NCBI GenBank assembly: GCA_964036195.1
Contig: OZ038455.1
Location: 4,357,855-4,421,854, forward strand
Direction: 5' to 3'
DNA length: 64,000 nucleotides
DNA from: Sphaerolaimus hirsutus
Lineage: Eukaryota; Nematoda; Chromadorea; Monhysterida; Sphaerolaimidae
Position numbers and translations under genes: made by a program. Shown here one piece after another: positions 1 to 12,100 of this stretch. The notes under the pieces are model-generated. The model did no database searches. It was not told the DNA's origin and worked only from the letters and a program-made list of their open reading frames with translations. Every line of letters begins with the position of its first letter. Positions within the stretch are counted from its first letter, which is position 1.

Positions 1-86
1 GCGTACAAGTGACAAGAAAGTGAAGTGGTTCCTAAATATACTCGGCGGACTGCAATGTATGCGTGAAAATATACTTATGTCTTAGT

Positions 87-803
87 TAGCGATGTAAAAA
101 CGCTATGACGCTAGCGCCAAACCAAAAAGCTCCTCGGCGCTTTTGGCCAGGAACAAAACGCTGGCGGTAGGCGCTGGCGCTTGGCGCTAGCGCCAAAGCG
201 AAAAGCCAGAGTTGTTAAAACTAATGAACCTTTTTCACGGTATGCATATGTGTAAAGTATTTTGTTTTTACTCACCTTCCGAGTACAGAAAGCGTAAACA
301 ATTTTTTTAAACTTTTACTTGCGAGTAAATGAGAGTAGAATACTTTTTTACCCAGAAAGCATAAATGAGTGTATTTTTTCTCAGGAAAGCGTAAAAGCAA
401 GTAAAATTACTTTTTCTTTCCTGGAAAAGGCATTATGAATGTTTACCCTGGACAAAAAAAGTATTTTCTTTCTATTAATAAGTATTCTTTATGAAAAGCA
501 AGAGTCTGGAATGGCAAAATACTCTATCTGTACTCGCAAAAATTACTCTCCTGTAAACGAGTACTGTCAAAAAGTAAGTGTACAGGCGATTACAGATACT
601 TTTTTTAAAACTATGCGTATGCGTATTTGCTCAGTACTCGAGTATGTGTACTTTTTTAAGTAAAAGTAAATACTCTTTAACAACTGTGCAAAAAGCGCCA
701 TGGCGCTTTTGGCGCTTAGCGCCATTTTGCTCTGGCGCCATTTGACGCTTGGCGCTGGAGGTCGGAAAAGCACGGAAAAGTCCTGGCGCTTTTTACATCA
801 CTA
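87..803. mobile_element. hAT-like MITE, TAGTGATG TIR, GCGCC-rich
   Basis: Starts TAGCGATGTAAAAACGC and ends GGCGCTTTTTACATCACTA, a diverged copy of the TAGTGATGGAAAAAGCGCC family seen at 32,230, 35,149 and 55,228. Internal sequence is built of GCGCCAAGCGCC palindromes. It is split by the hAT element at 207-688. No clear TSD here; the family has 8-bp TSDs elsewhere. Confidence 0.65.
207..688. mobile_element. hAT-like MITE, CAGAGTTG TIR, short type
   Basis: CAGAGTTGTTAAAAC... to ...TTTAACAACTGTG with flanking 8-mers CGAAAAGC / CAAAAAGC (7/8). It is inserted in the GCGCC element, so three elements are stacked in the first 870 bases. The interior is rich in GAGTAC and TACTTTTAC motifs. Confidence 0.75.
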
Positions 804-864
804 GTCACGCGTTATCGACTAAGACATAAGTAATTTTGGGCGCATACTTTGCAGTCGGCCGAGC

Positions 865-1104
865 ATATTTACATAGACTCGATTTCCACATGTATTTTAC
901 GTAAATTTATTCGGTTATTTACATATTTACTGTAAATTGAGCTGGTGCGATTTCCGATTTAAACCGAAAGTTGAATGCCACAGCTGACTGCTCAGTGGGA
1001 ATCTTCCTTGAGTTGCGTCCGGTCAATTTGGGTTGTTATCGCCCGGGCGCCAGCGCTATCCCTCGCTGCCGAGGGCGGGCGCTAACGACCCACAAAATAA
1101 TATA
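865..1104. other. Unassigned spacer with GC-rich patch
   Basis: No coding signal. A GC-rich patch at about 1,035-1,090 contains CGCCCGGGCGCCAGCGC and CGCTGCCGAGGGCGGGCG. Confidence 0.5.
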
Positions 1105-1488
1105 CCGTATTTCCTCGAAATGCCCCCAGGGGGTTTATTTTTTCAGAGTGGAAATTTTGAGGGGGGTTTTCAAGGGGCGGGGGCTTATTTGAGGGCGGGT
1201 TATTATTTCGCCAGAACTTTTCGTAAAGTTGTAGTACCCAAACTGGTAGTAAACGTAACCAAACAGGACGTATTAGAACATACAAACGTACCTAGCTATA
1301 CAAACTACTGTATGTATAGCTGCGATAAGATTTGACCCCAATAAATTTTCACCATGTACATTGTATACATGTAACATGATAAACACCATTCAAGAGGGGG
1401 GGGGGTCGACTTCGAGGGTTTTTTTGCCTCAGCTCGAAAACACCCGGGGGGTATTTCGAGGGGGGTATTTCGAGGAATCACAATATGG
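1105..1488. mobile_element. TA-flanked CCGTATTT element, CTCGAAATACCCC type
   Basis: Begins TA-CCGTATTTCCTCGAAATG and ends with CGAGG and the degenerate terminus ATATGG-TA. Internal runs are GGGGGTATTTCGAGG and GAGGGGGGTTTTC. One of many copies in the window. Confidence 0.65.
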
Positions 1489-1994
1489 TAAGAGCAAGCA
1501 AAATGCGGTGATCGTGGAATTCCATGCTCGATAACTTCGGACCGTAACTTTCATTAAAAAAATCACAATACGGTACATATTTTTTATTTCTTCAAATTCT
1601 GAGTTGTATATTTTTACATCTTTTTGAAATTAAAAAAAAATTCTGAAAAATTCTGAATATTGAAACAATGAGTATTTGATATTCGGGTGGGGGAAATGAC
1701 TGCAGCTTGATTTTCCCCATTTCGCCGCGTGCCAATTCGCTTCATCCATCGGTCTGGAAGAACAAGTTGGGAGTGATTGAAGACAACCGGGCTTACTTAA
1801 ACATTTATTTCGCAAGTGTTGGCATTTGATTTTAATTTTTCAACGATAAATGCCAATAACGGTTTACATCATACTATTCCATTTATGTCAACGTCATTTG
1901 CGTGTCGCATTTGAAAAAAAGTGTTCAGTGTTCACAAACACAATTTTTATCCATTAAAACCCTGATATTTTTCAGTGGAAAATTCAAACCAAAA
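1489..1994. other. AT-rich spacer, nothing recognised
   Basis: No ORF with coding character, no recognisable TIR pair and no RNA gene seen. Confidence 0.5.
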
Positions 1995-2345
1995 TTAGAT
2001 ATTGAAATGGAAGATGCTACAATCTGAAAACAGCTACAAATAGACACAAGAACAACTGTAGTGGATGATTAAAAGTGGTATCAGATAGTCTTCAAATACT
2101 TCTGGACTTTTCTGTCATGGTTATCATGTTCTACTGACAAGAAGCACACATATGTGCTCTGCAAATAGATGCAAATTTATTAAATAATCTGCCATTGCAA
2201 AACATCTACATTTGTTAAGTGGCCTAGAGATCCATCTGGATTGTTCTCTAATCTGGTGGATGTGGTTTGAGTGATGTTTATCAAAATGTATAGCATTCTG
2301 AACCATTTCAATCAAATTATTCATTTCATTTATTCAAACCTCTGC
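1995..2345. repeat. Dispersed module, copy 1
   Basis: Begins TTAGATATTGAAATGGAAG and continues through TTTCTGTCATGGTTATCATG, ATTTATTAAATAAT and CATCTGGATTGTTC. The same ordered motifs recur at 2,478, 4,447 and 19,270. Non-coding in all frames. Confidence 0.65.
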
Positions 2346-2477
2346 TGGTGTCAGTGTGTCATGGGCTATATTTCAGTTTACAGGACACAAAAAGTAAAGT
2401 GTTAAGAAAGTACAAAAAACACATGAAAAGCATTAATAAATATCAAAAACCATCTAATCATGTTCAAATAGATCTAC

Positions 2478-3290
2478 ATCAGCTAGATATTGAAATGGAA
2501 GGTGCTACATTCTAGAAACTGCTATCAAATTAGACACTAGAAACAGAGGCACTAGAAAAACTGTAGTGGAAAATTAAATTGTTATCAGGCAGTCTTTAAA
2601 TCATTCTGGATGTTTCTGTCATGGCTATCATGTTGTGCTATGACAAATAGCTCACATAAGTGTTGTGGGTGGGCTGTTGGGGTAATGAGTCATACCGTAA
2701 ATGCTCCAATAAGGCGACGGTCGGTTTATTGTTTTCAGCACATTTTTGGGGGTCGCATTATTGGAGAGGTCGCTTTATTGGAGAGGGTCGTATAGTATTT
2801 TTCAACAACTCAACTTTTCATTTAACGCGTATGAGCATGGCACCGTAAAACAATAGGTAATCAGATCAAAGCCACAAAAATCTCAAAATACTTGATATTC
2901 GGGTTCAACGATATCAATTAGCGGTGTCCGAAGATTGCGACATCGTTTTTCTTTTTTTAAATTTTTCTTTGGGGGTCGGATTATTGGAGAGTGTCGCTTT
3001 ATACTTACAGAACGTGCCAAAGGGGGTCGTACTATTGGAGAGGTCGCTTTATTGGAGAGGTGTCGTCCTAATAGAGCATTTACGGTATCAAATAGATGCA
3101 AATTTATTAAATAATGTGCAATTGCAAATTATCAACATTTGGTAAGTGGTCTAGAGATCCATCTGGATTTTTCTCCAATTTGGTGGATTTCTTCTGAGCC
3201 GTGTTTATCAATATGCAGCTTTCCAAGCCATTTCAATCATGTAATTCATTTGATTTGACCAAAGTTCTGCTCTGCTGGTGTCAATGCATC
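2478..3290. repeat. Dispersed module, copy 2 (interrupted)
   Basis: The same motif order as copy 1 (AGATATTGAAATGGAAGG, TTTCTGTCATGGCTATCATG, ATTTATTAAATAAT, CATCTGGATTTTTC, CTGCTGGTGTCA). It is split by the TA-flanked element at 2,695-3,085. Confidence 0.65.
2695..3085. mobile_element. TA-flanked CCGTAAAT element, CTCCAATAAGG type
   Basis: TA-CCGTAAATGCTCCAATAAGG on the left, AATAGAGCATTTACGG-TA on the right. Internal monomers are variants of GGTCG-TTATTGGAGAGG. Same terminal plan as the CTCGAAATACCCC elements but a different internal monomer. Confidence 0.75.
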
Positions 3291-3468
3291 ATGGGTGAAA
3301 GATAGAAAAAGTAAAAGATCGAGAAAGTATGAAAACATAAAAAAAACACATTTCTGTACATCTAAGCACTTTGGCTTACCAATCGAGATAAAAAAATCGG
3401 GATTCCCTCAATTCAAAGCATGCTGACCATTAGCACTACACATATAGAAGTAAATACACACATATAGT

Positions 3469-4244
3469 CAACGATGGAAAAAACACAGAAATTGAACACA
3501 GAAACTCATTGAGTTTCTGTGTTTTTGTTTTACACAGAAACACGGAAACTCACAAATTTTGAAAAACTCAAAACTCAAATGAGTTTTTTTTTGGAGAACA
3601 CAGAAACACAGAAACACGGAAACACAGAAAAGTTTTTTGAGTTTTTGAGTTTTTTTCAGCGAAGTGGTTGAACACATTTTCAGAACGCACATGAATTCAG
3701 TTTAACAAGATAAGATATGCATGTACTGCATGTGAATATGTACATAATGTATTCATATTTTATGATGGAACAAAAAATAAATAAAAGATGGCATGCACAT
3801 CTCCTGGTGGACATGTTTAAATCTAGTTGTAGTTCAAATCAATTCTGTAGTCTTCCATACAGTGCACATCCATTGAAAAATTTTGGAGTACTGCGTAAAT
3901 TGTCGTTTGTGAGCATTTTGTTGATGCTGGTGTTGTGATGTGGGTGGATGTCCTCATTGAGGACATTTTTATGGACTTTTTCGACACTTGAATGAATACA
4001 CATATGTTATGTGGGGTTAAAACATGTGCAAAACCAATATTTTATAAGAAAACCGCTGTTTCCACATCAAAATGCTGTAAATCCAAATTTTTTGGAGGAA
4101 AACTCGAGTTTTAACAAAAAACACAGAAATAAAAACAGAGTTACTCAAGTTTTTTTTGATAAAAAAACTCAAAACACAGGTATTCATTTTTGAAAAACTC
4201 AAAACACAGAAAGTGTTTTTTTTTGGAGAACTTACCCATCGTTG
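3469..4244. mobile_element. hAT-like MITE, CAACGATGG TIR
   Basis: CAACGATGGAAAAAACACAG to ...CTTACCCATCGTTG, flanked by the perfect 8-bp duplication CATATAGT (3,461-3,468 and 4,245-4,252). Subterminal sequence is made of AACACAGAAACTC-type repeats. A longer relative lies at 29,762-31,304. Confidence 0.85.
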
Positions 4245-4446
4245 CATATAGTTCATGCAAACCTCTCGAACCTTTCACATACCGCAATATATTTTTGCAG
4301 GGCTACAACTTCATTTGTAAAATGATTCAGAGTTTTCGAACGCGATTCGTCAGCTCGTTAGCGAACTTTGAATTGCGATCTTTTTAATCGATGTCGTCAC
4401 AAGGAGGGGTGCAAACGCTGTTTAATAAAAACAATGGTAATCCAAT

Positions 4447-5010
4447 GGTAAATTAGATATTGAAGTGGGATTATCCACCTTCTAGAATATGCTATCAAAT
4501 ACGTAGAGACTAGGGATGGCCGTAAAATCCCTCAAAACCAATGAAAACCACCACAAATGGTAATGTGCATGTGAAGTTGCGCACTTGCATGCAAAAAATT
4601 GCAAAATACCTAGTGCTTAGTACGCAAAATTTTGGCTAAAAGCCGGTCAGGTCAGGTCGATGGTCAGGGTTTCTTTTGTAAAAAAAGCATTGTTTAAAAA
4701 AAAATTGAAAAAACCTCGGCCATCCCTAGTGGAGACTAAAAAATCTAGAATTACCTGCATCCCTATCAAGTGGTCTAAGAGAGTTCAGAGCATTCTAGAC
4801 ATTTCTGTAGCAGCCATCATGTTGTTGCACTGTCAACTAGCTCAAATAAGTGTTTTGCCTGGGCAACATGTAGGGTTACTGAGTCACACTTAATAGTACT
4901 TAAATACCTAAATATATTGAATAAATGTGCCATTTCTAATCATTTTCTTGTCAAAGTGGTTTACAGATGCATCTGGACTGTTCCCCAATTCGGTGTAATT
5001 GCGCTCATGG
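4447..5010. repeat. Dispersed module, copy 3 (interrupted)
   Basis: TTAGATATTGAAGTGGGA ... ATTTCTGTAGCAGCCATCATG ... CATCTGGACTGTTCCCCAATTCGG. Closest to copy 4 upstream of gene B (GACGGTTCCCCAATGATGCG), which suggests it belongs to the duplicated 5' flank of the receptor genes. Interrupted at 4,511-4,728. Confidence 0.6.
4511..4728. mobile_element. hAT-like MITE, TAGGGATGGCC TIR
   Basis: TAGGGATGGCCGTAAAATCC to ...CTCGGCCATCCCTA with flanks GTAGAGAC / GTGGAGAC (7/8). 218 bp, no coding capacity. Confidence 0.8.
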
Positions 5011-5259
5011 GTACGTATATAACATCTAAAACCATCTAAACCTATATATTTTCGAGAGAACTGCGTACAAAGGATGCCTAATGCAAAATATAGGGGCACA
5101 ATCACAGCCTCATTTTTTGCCCGATTCGTGTGTGTTTTTGCACACAATGCAGTCACTATTTATTAGTACAAAATGCCCTTTACAAACACGTTACAATCTT
5201 GACAAACAAGGTTAGTAGATGGCAAAGTTGCTTCCCAAGAATGCAATTGCACATGTATA
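5011..5259. other. Spacer, nothing recognised
   Basis: No repeat pair, RNA gene or coding exon seen. Confidence 0.4.
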
Positions 5260-7355
5260 GGGGGTGAACTTGAGTTTTTAGGGGCTGACTTTTCAATTCA
5301 GGGTTGAGTTGATGGGTGTTTATAAATTAGGGTTGAGTTGACAGAAGTTTAAAAATAAGGGGCTGTTGACACAACTTTACAAATTAGAGGCTGAGTTTAT
5401 GGGAGTTGAGTTGATGGGTGTTTGCCAAATTTGGGGCTGAATTTATGGGAGTTAACAATAACATTACCATAATCCTTCAGTGAGGCCCCCGGGGCTAAAA
5501 AATATAAATTGTGATATGATGCATTTGTGGGTTACTGATTACAATGATTTGAAATATGCACTCCATTCTGACAGTACATTACCATAACCCTGAAATTGAA
5601 TCCCTGGGCCAAAACTTTCAAATTGTGAAATGATGCATTGTGGGTTTCTAATTGCACTGATTTGATATATAATGCACTCCATTTTGACACTACATAACCC
5701 TGAAAACTACATAACCATAACCCTGAAAATGAACCTCTGGAACCAAAAACTTTCAATTTGTGAAATCATTCATTCTTGGGTTTCTGATTGCACTGATGAG
5801 TTGATGGGTGTTTGCCAAATTAGGGGCTGAGTTTATGGGAGTTAACAATAACATTACCATAATCCTTCAGTGAGGCCCCCAGGGCTTAAAAATATAAATT
5901 GTGATATGATGCATTTGTGGGTTACTGATTACAATGATTTGAAATATGCACTCCATTCTGACAGTACATTACCATAACCCTGAAATTGAATCCCTGGGGC
6001 CAACTTTCAAATTGTGAAATGATGCATTGTGGGTTTCTAATTGCACTGATTTGATATATAATGCACTCCATTTTGACACTACATAACCCTGAAAACTACA
6101 TGACCATAACCCTGAAAATGAACCTCTGGAACCAAAAACTTTCAATTTGTGAAATCATTCATTCTTGGGTTTCTGATTGCACTGATTTGATATATGCACT
6201 CCATTTTGACACTACATTACCATAACCCTAAAAATGAACCCATGGGGCCAAATACTTTCAATTTGAGAAATAATGCATTTTCGGGTTTCTGATAGCACTA
6301 ATTTAAAAATATGCACTTCATTTTGACACTACATTACCATAACCCTAAAAATGAACCCCCTGGGCCAAAAACTTTCAAATCATAAAATTATGGATTTGTG
6401 GGTTTCTGAGTGTAACGATTTCAAATATGCCCAGGGCTTCAAAAATTAGAAATTGTGAAATGATTCAATGCGGGTTTCTGATTACACTGATTTGAAATAT
6501 GCACTCCATTTTGACACTACATAACCCTGAAAACTACATAACCATAACCATGAAAATGAACCTCTGGAGTCAAAAACTTTCAATTTGTGAAATCATTCAT
6601 TATTGGGTTTCTGATTGCACTCATTTGAAATATGCATTTCATTTTGACACTACATTACCATAACCCTAAAAATGAACCCCCTGGGCTGAAAACTTTCAAA
6701 TCATAAAATGATGCATTTGTGGGTTTCTGATTGTAGCAATTTCAAATATGCACTCCATTTTGACACTAAATTACTAAAACCCTGAAATTGAACCCCTAGA
6801 CCCAAAAATTTCAAATTGTGAAATGATGCATTTTGCAGGTTTCTAATTGCACTGATTCGAAATGACTCAATTTCAACTCATCATTACTGTAAGCCTTAAA
6901 TTGAAAATCGAAAATAAATTAGAATTGTGAAATGATGCATTTCTGGCTTTTTGATTGCCTTGATTTGAAATATGCACTTCATTTTGACACTACATTTCCA
7001 TAACCCTGAAAATGAACCCCCAGGGCTAAAAATTTTCAAATCATAAAATGATGTGTTTGTGGGTTTCTGATTGTAGCGATTTCAAATATACACTCAAGTT
7101 TTACACCACATTACTAAAACCCTGATAATGAACCCCTGGGCCCAAAAACTTTCAATTTGTGAAATGATGCATTTGTGGGTTTTTTATTGCAGTGATTTGA
7201 GATGTGCACTCCATTTCTACTCTACATAACCATAACCTTTAAGTCTAACCCCTGGGGCTAAAAAATTGAAGATTGTGAATTGATGCATTTGTGGATTGAT
7301 GCTAGCAATTATTTCAAATATTCATTCTATTTTGACACTACATTACCATAAAGCT
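5260..7355. repeat. Satellite, about 115-bp monomer with 389-bp higher-order unit
   Basis: Monomers carry CATAACCCTGAAAATGAACC, AACTTTCAAATTGTGAAATG, ATGCATTTGTGGGTTTCTG and CACTCCATTTTGACACTACA in constant order, roughly 15 copies. GATGGGTGTTTGCCAAATT recurs at about 5,414 and 5,803 with near-identical following sequence, giving a higher-order period of about 389 bp. Both members of the pair carry the same TTCAGTGAGGCCCC segment. Copies decay toward 7 kb. Confidence 0.85.
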
Positions 7356-7495
7356 GAAAATGAGTTTACAGGAGTTTCCAAATTAGGGACTGAGTTTATG
7401 GGAGTTTCCAAATTAGGGGCTGAGTCTATGGGAGTTTCCAAATTAGGGGCTGAGTTTACAGGAGTTTCCAAACTAGGGGCTGTGTTTACAGGATT
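7356..7495. repeat. 30-bp minisatellite
   Basis: About 4.5 units of the form TGAGTTTATGGGAGTTTCC plus AAATTAGGGGC. The same words occur at the 5' edge of the satellite (5,330-5,440), so the array probably grew from satellite sequence. Confidence 0.85.
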
Positions 7496-7995
7496 TAGAG
7501 GGGGTCCCCATGGGGTGCCATTTTTGGGGGGTCTCCAGGGGGTGCCATTTTTTGGAGGCACATATGGGGGTGCCATTTCAAGGGGGTCCCCATGGGATGC
7601 CATTTTTTGGGTGGTCCCCAGTGGTACCGTTTTTTGTTGGTCCTTAGGGGGGTGCTATATTTTTTTGTGGGGGGTCCATAGGGGGTGCCATTTGGGGGGG
7701 GGGGTCCCCAGGGGGTGCCATTTTTTGAGAGTCCCCAGGGGGAGCCAACTTTGGGTGGGTCCCCAGGGGGTGCCATTTTTGTGGCGGTTCCTAGGGGGTG
7801 CCATGTTTGGGGGGTCCCCAGGGGGTGCCATTTTTGGGGGGTCCCTAGGGGTGCTATTTTTGGGGGGTCCCTAAGGGGTGCCATTTTTTGGTGGTCCTCA
7901 GGGGGTGCCATATTTGTGGGGCCCTAGGGGGTCCCATTTTTGGGCAGTTCCCAGGGGGTGCCACTTTTGGGGGGTTCCCTGGGTGATGCCATTTG
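7496..7995. repeat. G-rich minisatellite, about 28-30 bp unit
   Basis: Repeats of GGGGGTCCCCAGGGGGTGCC plus ATTTTTGG, about 17 units with point variants. The length being near a multiple of three keeps frames open on both strands, but these are not genes. Confidence 0.9.
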
Positions 7996-8052
7996 GAGGG
8001 GGGTCCCCACTGGGGTGTCAGTTTTTGCAAGCCTCTGAGTAGTGGGTACCTA

Positions 8053-8448
8053 TAGCAGGATTCTCTCCAACCTTCAGTTGGGTTTTGTGGTTCTCTACAA
8101 TTAATACCACAAGGATTTACAAACACAAAAAGAACAGCAAAGCACAAATGCAACCAATTTAAGATAACAACAAAGTTTGACACCTTGCAAAAACCACACT
8201 ATCATATCACAAAACCTATACCACACAAAATGCACACTGCCCAACCATTTTACAGAAGTTTACAAAAAATCCATTCCAAAACATTGCATCTTTGGTATTG
8301 GTCTTGTTATTGTTGGTACATTACATACCACATTTCAAAACACATGCCTAGCATGTGGGCAAACTTAACTAAACTATCATATTTCCTCCAATGGTATTAA
8401 TTGTAGAGAACCACAAAACCCGACCGAAGGTCGGAGAGAATACTGCTA
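8053..8448. mobile_element. MITE with about 55-bp TIRs
   Basis: TAGCAGGATTCTCTCC ... GGTTTTGTGGTTCTCTACAA at the left is mirrored by TTGTAGAGAACCACAAAACC ... GGAGAGAATACTGCTA at the right. No matching TSD identified. Confidence 0.75.
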
Positions 8449-8679
8449 GTTCCAATCATATCTGTTAGAAAAGGGTGACATCTCGAATTCTCGAGTGTGA
8501 ATGCACTCCTTGGAGATCGGTCTTTAAGGGCGCCGCCCCGCCGTAATTCACATTGTTTGTAATCGCATTATGTTCAACGGAGCGGCTATTTTTATAGTGT
8601 TATTAGCGAGAATGATTTTTAGTGCTGTAAATGATGCTTTTTGGATTTTACAAGACCTGTCCCGTTTTTTTTGCACATA

Positions 8680-8830
8680 TGCAATCCCCGAGACCCGAGG
8701 GCACTCCCGCACCCTGGAAAATGCCTTGTGAAATGTAAAATATTATGCAAAGTGTCATACACAGTCATGTAAAATTCTCTGGAAAATGGCATCTGCCCAA
8801 GTGCAAGCCAGTGGAGCAGCCTGTACAAGT
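8680..8830. repeat. CATGTAAAATG-type inverted-repeat element
   Basis: CCGCACCCTGGAAAATGCC, ATTATGCAAAGTGTCATAC and AGTCATGTAAAATTC are typical words of a family also seen at 14,945, 17,200, 25,017, 25,845, 43,095, 48,170 and 59,455, where the outer edges read CCCTGTAAAATG and CATTTTACAGGG. Confidence 0.55.
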
Positions 8831-8875
8831 GTTGGCATCAGTCCAATCTGGCCAAACGGATTTCACTCACCTCCC

Positions 8876-9132
8876 AGCCATTTGAAATGACATCAATTAC
8901 CTAATTAATAGTAATTAATATAGAGTATGTAAGCTCACTCGCTGTGACCGATTTTTCTGCATTTCTCATGCACAATCTCACCATTTTATTTTCATTTTCA
9001 AGCTTTTCATAGTGAGACATGTAAAAATGTGCATTCTATAAAATCTGCAGGTTTTAACGATTTACTAACACAAAGTGTTTGATTCTTCAGGCAATTCAAA
9101 ATAATTTCAATATAAATTATCTAACCACAACA
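8876..9132 (+). promoter_or_regulatory. Conserved 5' flank of receptor gene A
   Basis: About 130 bases before the ATG align with the same region of gene B (20,830-20,970): GTGCATTCTATAAAATCTGC versus TTGCGCATTCTATAAATCTGC, then TTAATATAA-like AT runs and ACAACAATGGCG. TTCTATAAA could be a core promoter element, but the transcription start cannot be fixed from sequence. Confidence 0.4.
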
Positions 9133-12100
9133 ATGGCGAGTTGCCAACAATTGCTGACTGATTTGCTGTTGGAATCTGGCCAGGGAAATGGCCACGCTGC
9201 GGCTGGTGGCGCGGCTGCGGATGCGGCGCCCTGGATCGCACAAATACAGCAATTCACTGTGACCTACATCTTTCCAGCAGGTGCGTATTAAATGTGATAA
9301 ATCTACAGAAAGAAAGATCCAACAAGTTGGATACCAGAGTTGTTAAAATACCGGTATTTTTGGAAAGCGTAAGCGTAAGCGTAAATACACTTTCTCAATT
9401 TTGAGTATGGATACTGTAAGCGTAAGGTATTTTTAAAATACCTAGGAAAGCGTAAAATAAAGCGTAAGCGTAAATTTTTTTTTGAGAGAGTGCTCTTGGC
9501 ATTGAGCATCGTAAAATACTCTTGCTTTCACATTTAGATCAATGTATCACAGATTCTCTCCATTTTTGCTCAGTTAATTCTTTTCAAAACAAGATCTCGG
9601 TGACATTTTTCGGTCATTCATTTGGTAGTCTGCCCTCGTAGCAATTCATGGGCAGCGACACTTATATCATATTCTAACTCGGATTTCGTGCTGTCGACGT
9701 CAACAACATCGTCGTCGGAATCCATTTTCTGTCCCAAAATCACTAATCTAACGCCACGGTATTGCTCGACGATACAATATTGACCAGACATTCATATTGG
9801 TGCCACACACGCTGGACGTCGACTGTTTCGGTGTCAACTCGATTTTAGTCGAATTTAGGTCGCAGGACAATTTTCAAGTGCACGTGCGGCAAAGTCGAAG
9901 AGAAATTTATACGGCCATGTGCATTTGAACATGGGTTCTCAGCCCATAAACGCAAAATTTATGAAAAACTGTTGGCCCAGTTGTCAACTGGTCCAACAGT
10001 TTTTCATAAACTTTTAGTTTATTGGCTGCAAAATTATGTTCAAAAGCACATGACTATATAAATTCCTCTTAGACTTTGCCGCACGTTCACTAGAAAATCG
10101 TCCTGCGACCTAAATTGAACTAAAATCGAGTTGACACCAAAACAGTTGACATCCAGCGTGTGTGGCGCCTTTGCGACACAATTTATATATGTGCCGCTAT
10201 TTCCAGTGCAATACTGCGCACACGCAGTCTCTATTTTTTTTGTCTTTTTTCATTTTCTTTTTGTAGTTTTACACTTTTTCAAAACCGTAAAACTGGGTCA
10301 TGTGGAAAGCTTTTTTACGCTTTTAGTATCCGGGTAATTTGGCCAGGAAAGCGTAACAAAGCGTAAGGGTATTTTACGAAAGCGTAAGCGTAAGCGTAAG
10401 TATAAATACCCATTTACCCGGGTATTTCGGGTAAGCGTAAATACGCTTTCGCAACTCTGTTGGATACACCAACCAATACAATGTAGCTGTTGAAAAGACA
10501 CATTGTTTGAAATTCTAATAGCCAACCATTATTTACAACGAATGTATCCATGTAAGGATGAAAAATTGATGTAATAAAAAACTATGGATAAGTAAGCAAC
10601 AGTTGAAAATAGGCATTGTTTTTTAATGTAGTAGCATGCGGTAGCGTGCAGTGTGCATTGCAGTGGGTGCTGTACCTGCCCCTCGCAGCGCTGGTGGCGG
10701 GCTTCACGAGCCAGCTGGCCAACCTGCTGGTGCTGCGCGAGCGCAAGATCCGCAACATGACGTACACGATCTACCTGCGCGCGCTGTCGCTCATCTACCT
10801 GGCGGTGATCCCTTTGATGAGCGCCAGTCTGCTGCGGCGGTGCGGGCTCGTGCCGCGGGCGGTGCTCACCTCGGCCGCGGCGGCCTTCTTCTGCGCGCAC
10901 CTGGAGTCGTACGCGATCAACGTGCTCCTGTTCGCGGGCAACCTGGTCGTGGCGGCGATCACCGCCAAGGCGTACGTGGCCGTGGTGCGGCCGCTCACCC
11001 CGGAGCCGAGCAACGGGGCCATCGTGGGCACGCTCCTGCTGCTCGTCGCCGCCACCGCCGCCCTGCTCGCGCCCGTCACCATGATCACCCAGGTACTGCA
11101 TTCCTTGAATTACCCCCCCCCCCATCACCATGATCACCCAGGTACTGCATTCCTTGAATTGCCCCCCCCCCGCTGAACAACCAATGTCAGCCCTGCTCGC
11201 ACCCATCACCATGACCACGCAGGTGCTGTATTGCCTCGAATTACCCCCCTGAACAGCCCCTCTCTGCCCTGCTGCTTTTGAAAACTACTTTCAAATTTTT
11301 TGAAAACTATTTTTCAATTATTTGAATACATGCTTGTGAAAAATGTGAGTCCCGAAAAGTCATTAAAGGAAACCACTTAAAAATTTTAACTCTTTTTTCC
11401 ACACACAGGTGAAGGCATTTGGGGACAGTGAACAGGCAGCCACTCTGCTCAACAGCACGCTGCCACACAAAAAGCAGCTTCTGGAGGCCATGGCGCACTC
11501 CTACTGCACCGTTCCCTTGCCTAACAGTGTGTACATCGTGAAACCAATCCAGCTCATTTCAGCAGCTATTTTCGAGGTGTTCCTGTTGTTCTCCATATTG
11601 GGCTTGTACATGGCCATTTTCAAGTGCTTCAGGAAAAACCAGGTTAGAACAAGTCAAACTATGGTTTGAAGAAAACAGACATTGAACATGAAGACAAATT
11701 ATGAGGTTAACACTGAACTCCCATTGCAGATGTCCAATGAAGCGAGTGCTGGGAAGCAGCAGATGCGAAGGAACGTGAAACAGGTACTTTGTGACATGAC
11801 TTTTCTGGCATTGGCACATTGCCAGACCATTCACAGCGAAAAATTGGTGTACATTTGATAAAAAACAAAGCGATACACTTCCACATGCTTTCACATGCTT
11901 CCATTAGCAACACAAAATTTTCAGTGAATTGTCTCCCACAGTCCCACATGCTTCACCTAGCTTCACACATTTCCTTTCTAGCACCATATTTAAAAGTGAA
12001 GTCTTTTCATGCAAATTTCCATGATGGATGTGGAAGTATCATGTTTTGTCAAGTGTCTGGAAGTGTCACCATGACTTGCTCAGAACCCAAAATCTGTTCA

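Larger units (their letters stand above)
39..864. mobile_element. Outer inverted-repeat element (CTCGGCGGAC family)
   Basis: Left end CTCGGCGGACTGCAA-TGTATGCG and the run ACTTATGTCTTAG are mirrored at 815-864 (GACTAAGACATAAGT ... GCAGTCGGCCGAG). A fragment of the same terminus lies at 58,300-58,385. The element is split by the insertion at 87-803. Flanks run off the window edge, so no TSD can be checked. Confidence 0.6.

Noticed and set aside
7296-7911. Long open frames on both strands with repeating SKLGAE / WHPLGTP peptides
   Set aside because: They are translations of the minisatellites at 7,356-7,995, whose unit length is near a multiple of three; no start context or splice support.
9079-9132. 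Upstream in-frame extension of receptor exon 1
   Set aside because: Not conserved in gene B and no ATG; ACAACAATGGCG at 9,133 is conserved in both copies.
10529-11218. 229-aa minus-strand frame and 160-aa +3 frame across receptor exon 2
   Set aside because: GC-rich antisense and off-frame shadows of exon 2; the true frame is fixed by splice phase, hydrophobic helices and the paralog.
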